The notes under the pieces were generated by a model that saw only the letters and a program-made list of their open reading frames with translations, did not search any database and had not been told where the DNA came from. A DNA stretch of 64,000 bases from assembly GCA_947044365.1 (NCBI GenBank), contig OX345636.1, positions 12,791,309 to 12,855,308 on the forward strand, read 5' to 3'. The position numbers and the translations under genes were made by a program. The DNA is from Petrosia ficiformis. Lineage: Eukaryota > Porifera > Demospongiae > Haplosclerida > Petrosiidae. Positions 58,960-64,000 of the stretch are shown in pieces; the first letter of the stretch is position 1, and each line of letters begins with the position of its first letter.

Positions 58960-59609
58960 ATGATTGATCTTGCACAATGGAGAGTTTGTATTGGAATGTG
59001 GTGTTGCTGTCTAAAGCCTTTCAAGAGGAAAAGCAGTTATAATCCACGAAATCAACCACAGTGGACCGAACATTGTATTTATGAAACTAATGCATTACAA
59101 TTGTATACATGTACACAATGTATGTACTATGTAAGACCATTACTCAGTCATACTAGTGTATTGTTATATACACTCACTGTGTGTATATTTCTACAACTCA
59201 TACTTTCTGGTGATGTGGAGAAAAATCCAGGACCTGTGGGTTAGTGATTACATCATATGTTTTACATACACATACCCAAGACAATATAATGTCGTACATT
59301 AATGTAGTAATAAAATTTTGTTTTATATTACAGATTTTACTCCGAAAAATGCAGTAGCTGTGCTTCGTGAATGTGGGTTTAATTTTAAGAGCAAGTGGAG
59401 TTCATTAACAGATATCTTGAATGTTCCACTGGAGAAAAGGGAAAAGATGAGAGCTATAATAGAGGAAGAGGAAGCATATGAATATGCATTAGAAATAGCA
59501 TTGGACTGGTGGATTAAAAACACACCGGAAGCATCATGGAAAGAGCTAATATCAGTGGTATACAGGTGTGGAGAGAATGATACTGGAGATTTAACGAGGA
59601 AAAAATTAG
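58960..59609 (+). CDS. Second 2A-NLR, first two exons (partial)
   Basis: Paralog of the NLR at 13216. Exon 1 (58960-59239) codes the same leader (MIDLAQWRVCIGMWCCCLKP), the hydrophobic stretch and GDVEKNPGP at residues 84-92. Exon 2 (59334-59609) codes the same death fold (DFTPKNAVAVLRECGF, ASWKELISVV). Both are phase 1 at the internal splice, and a donor (G|GTGAGT) follows exon 2. The remaining exons must lie beyond the right edge, since the intron after 59609 is at least 4.4 kb. Exon 1 has five extra codons (around YTCTQ) compared with NLR 1. No lesion is seen in the part present. Confidence 0.85.
59209..59235 (+). other. 2A peptide motif in the second NLR
   Basis: GDVEKNPGP, identical at the protein and nucleotide level to 13450-13476, in the same place relative to the exon end. 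Confidence 0.9.
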
Positions 59610-60114
59610 GTGAGTAATGTTTTTCCTTGTATCTTTGGGCTGTTTTAATAGTTTGATTTTTTTGTTAAATGTACATAGTCTAGAATAAAGATCATTTCCC
59701 TACCTTAACCACCTAAAACACTGCAATGGCCTATACATCTATATATATATATATAATATAATTATATCCTGCAGCTCTTTTTGTAGCTCAAATGACTATC
59801 TATATGTGACCATACTACAGGGTTTCCAATAACATCATGGACAGTGGGCCAATTTGGATCATAGTAATGCATTATTTGTGCCAAATTCAACATTCATGCG
59901 TCAGAACTATCAAGGTTATTTTCAACAAGTTTTATGAGTTAAAGCAAAAAGAAATTATTATTAATCATTACACATTAAACAATTATAGGAACAATAATGA
60001 AACAATTTAATTTTCTATCAATTATTTGTCTGATTCATCAGAATCAGATTCTTCTAATACTTTAGAATTAGGAATGAAAAAACTGACGTTTCTTAGCGTT
60101 GAACCAGTTCAGTT

Positions 60115-60490
60115 AAGCTTGATGAAAAGGAAATTCTTTGAGATCAGGAGCATTCAGTCTCATACGAACTAATTGATCAAGATGATCAGAGCTAAGGTGA
60201 TTTCTACTTCTGCTTTCAAAGCATTTTGAAAAGAAAACCCTCTTTCGACCTCTGCAGTATTTGCTGTAAAGGTAAGAATAATCTCTGCCAGGGTTGACAA
60301 GGAAGGAGACTGAATTTTCATTCCTTCATCAACTGCTAACTTCAAAGCAAACTTCTGTAATTTTTCGTTCCGAAAATTAGCACTTATACATTACTTCAAC
60401 ATGTCCCACTCCAACTGACATTCTTTTCGATCAACTACACTGGAATAATGTATTGCCAAGATATCTAATTGTTCTTCACCTTAGTCCGCT
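60115..60490 (-). pseudogene. hAT transposase C-terminal dimerisation domain relic
   Basis: Minus-strand pieces read GEEQLDILAIHYSSVVDRKE, LQKFALKLAVDEGMKIQSPS, then TFTANTAEVERGFSFQNALK and, after a frameshift, LSSDHLDQLVRMRLNAPDLK. The N-x-AE-VERGFS..N..K pattern is the hallmark of the hAT family dimerisation domain. Stops and frameshifts make it dead. It lies in the intron of the second NLR. Confidence 0.75.
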
Positions 60491-60499
60491 ACATCTAGG

Positions 60500-61370
60500 T
60501 ACCTTTCGAGTATATTTTAACGAGTAAGGAGATTATTATTTGTACTGGAAGTACCAAACCTGGCTCATCTTGTGACCCATGTATAGTACTATGACATGTT
60601 TTGACTATTAGCAATTCCATTTATTGGTTTTGAGTGACAAGTACAGCGAAAAAATTTGTTTACAACTGCAAGGTAAAACAGGAGTGTATGAACATGATAG
60701 TACAGCATTTTTCTAAGTTTTCTATATTGTTGGATGAGAGAAGACTTGTGCACTTAATATGTTGCCAATTCTTTAGTTACCCTCCAATAGTTCTTTTGTA
60801 TAAGCTTCTTCCTTTTGACCATGTTTGCAAAGGCTTGCTAAGGCCTTCAGCAGACTGAATAACAAATATATGTAGTTTTGTTTTTCATAAGGTGTATATA
60901 AAATGTGTATAAATGTAGCCACGCCAATCATGCATTTCCAATCCCTTTACTTTATTATCTATGGTTATTTTAACCTTTAGTTCAGTTTTAATTCTACGCT
61001 CATTTGATGTTGATCTTTATTGACTAGCATATAAAGCACACATTATACTAAAGTGTATAGTAACAAACATTAATATACGTAGCATAGTATTATAGCTACA
61101 ACTTGTGGTCTGTTGTCATATCCTTTCTAATATCTAGGAAAACCACAGATGTTACATGCTCATTCCAGAGTAATTATATATACATAAATCTGTACTTGTA
61201 ATAACACATAACATCTGTTGTACTCCACAGATATTTAGAAGTTATATGCAGTTAATATGCAGCATGTATTTACATACTATTATTTGTGAAGTACATATGT
61301 ATTGTATTGTTTTTGATATAGCATATACATGTACATTCACCTTATATACTAGTGAAGATCAAAAGAAACA
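60500..61370. other. Intron of the second NLR, no gene seen
   Basis: AT-rich intron sequence. No exon with matching splice sites and phase was found. Confidence 0.45.
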
Positions 61371-61375
61371 AAATA

Positions 61376-62229
61376 CATGTATATAGAGAAAAAAAGTATC
61401 CTTATGACTGCTTTGTGGTTTCCACCATTCAGTAATCATGACTGACTTTATCATGCCTGAAACACAATAGTCTGCTATAGTTATTATTTTCATTATCTAC
61501 TTTCCTTACCTTTTAAAGGACCTTGTAGAACTTTAGGAATACATTTCAGGTAGAATAGCTAGCTATTAGTTCCAGTTTCTACATAAGCTAGCAAGCCTAC
61601 TTTCTTTCTGCTGCTCTGTCGAGCTTGAGCATGTGTTCTATTACATGCCATGCCGATTAATTGACTGAGCCCTTGAGAATGATGTAACTTCCTCACACTG
61701 CAAAATATAAATCGTTGAAATAACCATTTCATTGTTGAGTACAGTTGCAAGGAATAGCATGAGTTTCAATTTAGATTGTCAATTATCGTAAAGGATGTTG
61801 TGGCTACATGCATGATGTTACTATAACATAATGTGCACCAAGTATTGGAAGGTATAAATGAAATTATGTGTTTGTGGGTTTACAAACCTTTTTGATGACC
61901 ATATACAATTACACGTACTTTAGTATAAATTATACTAAATCTTTGACATGAAATATGAGTAGACAGCACCCTAAAAGTATAGTGATTCAACTATAATTGA
62001 AAATACAAAGTATCTGTGGTATGCGATGTATGTATTCCAAACAACCAACTACATGTGTAATTGTTAAATCCTTGCAACTGTACTAACGACTAAATTAGTT
62101 ATTTTAACTGTTTTGTTTTTGCAGCGTAACTACATATACAACGCTTACTAGCATAAGTGACACAACATATAACATCACATCGAAGTTGTGGGAAAGCAAT
62201 CATAAGGATGGCCCTACGTAGCATAATAG
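61376..62229 (-). mobile_element. MITE of the TATGGCCCGTAGGGCCAT family, copy 3, split
   Basis: The two halves (61376-61693 and 62129-62229) together equal one copy as at 55725. They are separated by the MITE at 61696. The outer end reads GGATGGCCCTACGTAGCATAATA. Confidence 0.75.
61696..62126. mobile_element. Mariner-type MITE nested in another MITE
   Basis: Starts CACTGCAAAATATAAATCGT and ends in GTTTTGTTTTTGCAGCG. The inverted ends extend imperfectly for about 50 bp to AGTACAGTTGCAAGGA. TA follows the right end and CA precedes the left, consistent with a TA duplication with one change. Length is 431 bp. Confidence 0.75.
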
Positions 62230-62242
62230 CTTACTACTACTG

Positions 62243-62651
62243 CACTGCAAAAACAAAATCGTTAAAATAACCATTTTATTGGTTAGTACAGTTGCAAGGA
62301 ATAGCATGAGTTTCAATTTAGATTGTCAGTTGTCATAGAGGATGTTGTGGCTACATGACTTACTACGACATAATGTGTACCAAGTATTGAAAGATATAAA
62401 TTAAATTATGTGTTTACAGGTTTACAAATCCTTTGGATGGCCAGATACAATTACATGTACTTTAGTATACATTATACCAAAGCTTTGACATGAAATACAA
62501 GTAGACAGCACCCTAAAATTATATAGCTTCAATTGTTATTGAATATAATTAGTACATAGTATCTATGGTATTATATGTATGTATCATGAACAACAAACTA
62601 ATTGTTAAATCCTTGCAACTGTACTAACCATTAAATTAGTTATTTTAACTA
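62243..62651. mobile_element. Second copy of the mariner-type MITE, right end missing
   Basis: Starts CACTGCAAAAACAAAATCGT and follows 61696-62110 closely. Its last ~17 bp are replaced by the start of the MITE at 62652. Confidence 0.75.
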
Positions 62652-63130
62652 TTTTTATGGCCCGTAGGGTCATCCCTATGATTGCTTTCCCACGGGTTCG
62701 ATGTATGTTTATATATATATATATATATATGTTTGTGTCACCTACGCGAGTATGGGTTGTATACGTAGTTAAGGAAGTTACATCATTCCTGGGGGGCTCG
62801 GTCAATTAATGGGCGTGGCGCGTAAAAGAACGCGCGATCAAGCTCTACACACCAGCAGAAAGAAAGCTGTTGAGCTTACGTAGAAACTGGAACTAATAGC
62901 TAGCTATTCTGCCTGAAATATATTCCTAAAGTTCTACAAGGTCCTTTGAAAGGTCAAGAGAGTAGATAATCAAAATAATAACTGTAATAAGCTGTTGTCT
63001 TTCATGCTTGATAAAGTCAGCCATGATTACTGAATTCTGGACACCACAAAGCAGTCATAAGGATACTTTTATCTTCACTTAAATTTGTAAAGCAATGATA
63101 GGGATGTTTTTTTTCTCTATATACACTTGT
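62652..63130 (+). mobile_element. MITE of the TATGGCCCGTAGGGCCAT family, copy 4
   Basis: Starts TTTTTATGGCCCGTAGGGTC and ends TTTCTCTATATACACTTG. It is the most complete copy and contains a TA run at about 62709-62730. Confidence 0.8.
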
Positions 63131-63149
63131 TTTTTCTGCTGTGTGGCTA

Positions 63150-63660
63150 GGTGATATTTTGGTATTTAGTTGTCGATACGGATTTTACTTGCAATGACAT
63201 GATAAATTGTTCTGTTTTTTTGCATATCGAATATTGAAATACATAGTGAGTGTTACTGTTGTTGTGGTTGTGTGAGTCACCTGATTTTGTTTACCTTAGG
63301 CTACAGTACATGTGTATATCAAAAAAAGCAAGTTTTACAAATGTATCTATAGTATACCTCTAATTACGACTTGTAAGCATTACCCAGTATGAAAATCAGT
63401 CAGTATTGATGTATTAATATTGTATCTCATCAACCAGACTAATTTTGATGAAACACTAACCTTCAATCACTCACCATTGTGCCATGAAATTTGGTATCCA
63501 GGAAGTGTTGTTAATCTTCTTAGATGCCACATTTCACTAACTTCCTGTACAAAATGGTGGAATAACGAACAATTAAAAGTAGACATTACATCAAATTATT
63601 TGTGGTGAAGTGTCCCTTTAGTAGGTCACAATTAGGGCTGAGACAAAGGTTGGAAAACAA
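63150..63660 (+). repeat. Intron block shared with the first NLR
   Basis: Matches 15805-16480 in order: TTGTCGATA.GG.TTTACTTGCAAT, AATACATAGTGAGTGTTACTG, CAGGAAGTGTTGTTA and GTCACAATTAGGGCTG. This is the intron after death-fold exon 1 in both genes. The shared hAT MITE begins at 63633 but is cut by the element at 63661. Confidence 0.85.
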
Positions 63661-64000
63661 TAGTGATGTGCGATACAACTAAATAATAGTATTGCGTATC
63701 GCTACCAAAAATATCACGATACGATACAGTATCACGATATTTGAAATAATATTGAAACACTTATAAAATGTAAATAAATGTCCTATTTGGATGTATTTGT
63801 CAAGAAATGGTAAAAGAAATCAATGAAAGTTATGCGCACTAGCTTGTTATAATTACTTTTAGGTATCAAATTAGACAAATTAGAAAAACCATATTTACTA
63901 AACTGTCCATTCCAGTGTATCGATACACCCAAAAGCTAATATTGTATCACGATATTCAATGAAAATATCGATATTTCGATATATCGATACGTATCGCACA
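63661..64000. mobile_element. hAT-like MITE, TAGTGATGTGCGATAC end, truncated by the window
   Basis: Starts TAGTGATGTGCGATACAACT; the last bases GATACGTATCGCACA are the start of the inverse end. The interior is rich in TATCACGATA. It interrupts the shared MITE at 63633. Confidence 0.75.

Noticed and set aside
1..64000. CRISPR arrays, operons or bacterial genes
   Set aside because: The tandem arrays have no unique spacers, the genes have spliceosomal introns, and nothing indicates prokaryotic DNA.

Overview
The window looks like nuclear DNA of a demosponge; Amphimedon queenslandica or a close relative is my best guess. The reasons are AT-rich sequence with short, phase-consistent exons bounded by GT/AG introns, a death-fold/NACHT/LRR receptor whose first exon encodes a 2A peptide (an architecture known from sponge and sea urchin NLRs), and a dense load of DNA transposons (MULE, pogo, ISL2EU, hAT and piggyBac MITEs). 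The species is inferred from protein content; no search was possible.

Layout. 1-6634: the 5' half of the spliceosomal gene SF3A2 on the minus strand (seven exons, running off the left edge), with introns full of the palindrome TACATGTA. 5955-8045: foldback elements. 8059-11424: a complete Mutator-like element with long terminal inverted repeats, a perfect 9-bp target duplication and an intact four-exon transposase gene. 11435-33480: one large NLR gene on the plus strand. Its order is a hydrophobic leader ending in a 2A peptide, three death-fold segments spread over separate exons, a helical region, one long NACHT-LRR exon and a tiny last exon. Its introns hold at least six MITEs and a dead pogo-type transposase.

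33526-37118: a pogo-like transposon just downstream of the NLR, with its transposase gene broken by a MITE and a one-base frameshift. 37620-54310: tandem duplications of the NLR 3' end and its downstream flank. Two units are apparently identical over about 4.86 kb, and one of them carries a complete ISL2EU transposon (43157-46687). The duplicated units act as empty-site controls, so the target duplications of the pogo element (TA), ISL2EU element (AT) and a hAT MITE (8 bp) can be read directly.

54310-58900: transposon debris, including a decayed copy of SF3A2 exon 1. 58960 to the right edge: the first two exons of a second, paralogous 2A-NLR with MITE-rich intron sequence that is partly the same as in the first NLR.

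How it fits together. Apart from SF3A2, the window is an innate-immune receptor locus under repeated duplication. Mobile elements inserted before and after the duplications, so they date the events relative to each other. The most unusual feature is the perfect 2A motif at the end of exon 1 in both NLR paralogs. It is expected to release the leader from the receptor during translation, or to act as an alternative targeting signal when it fails to do so.
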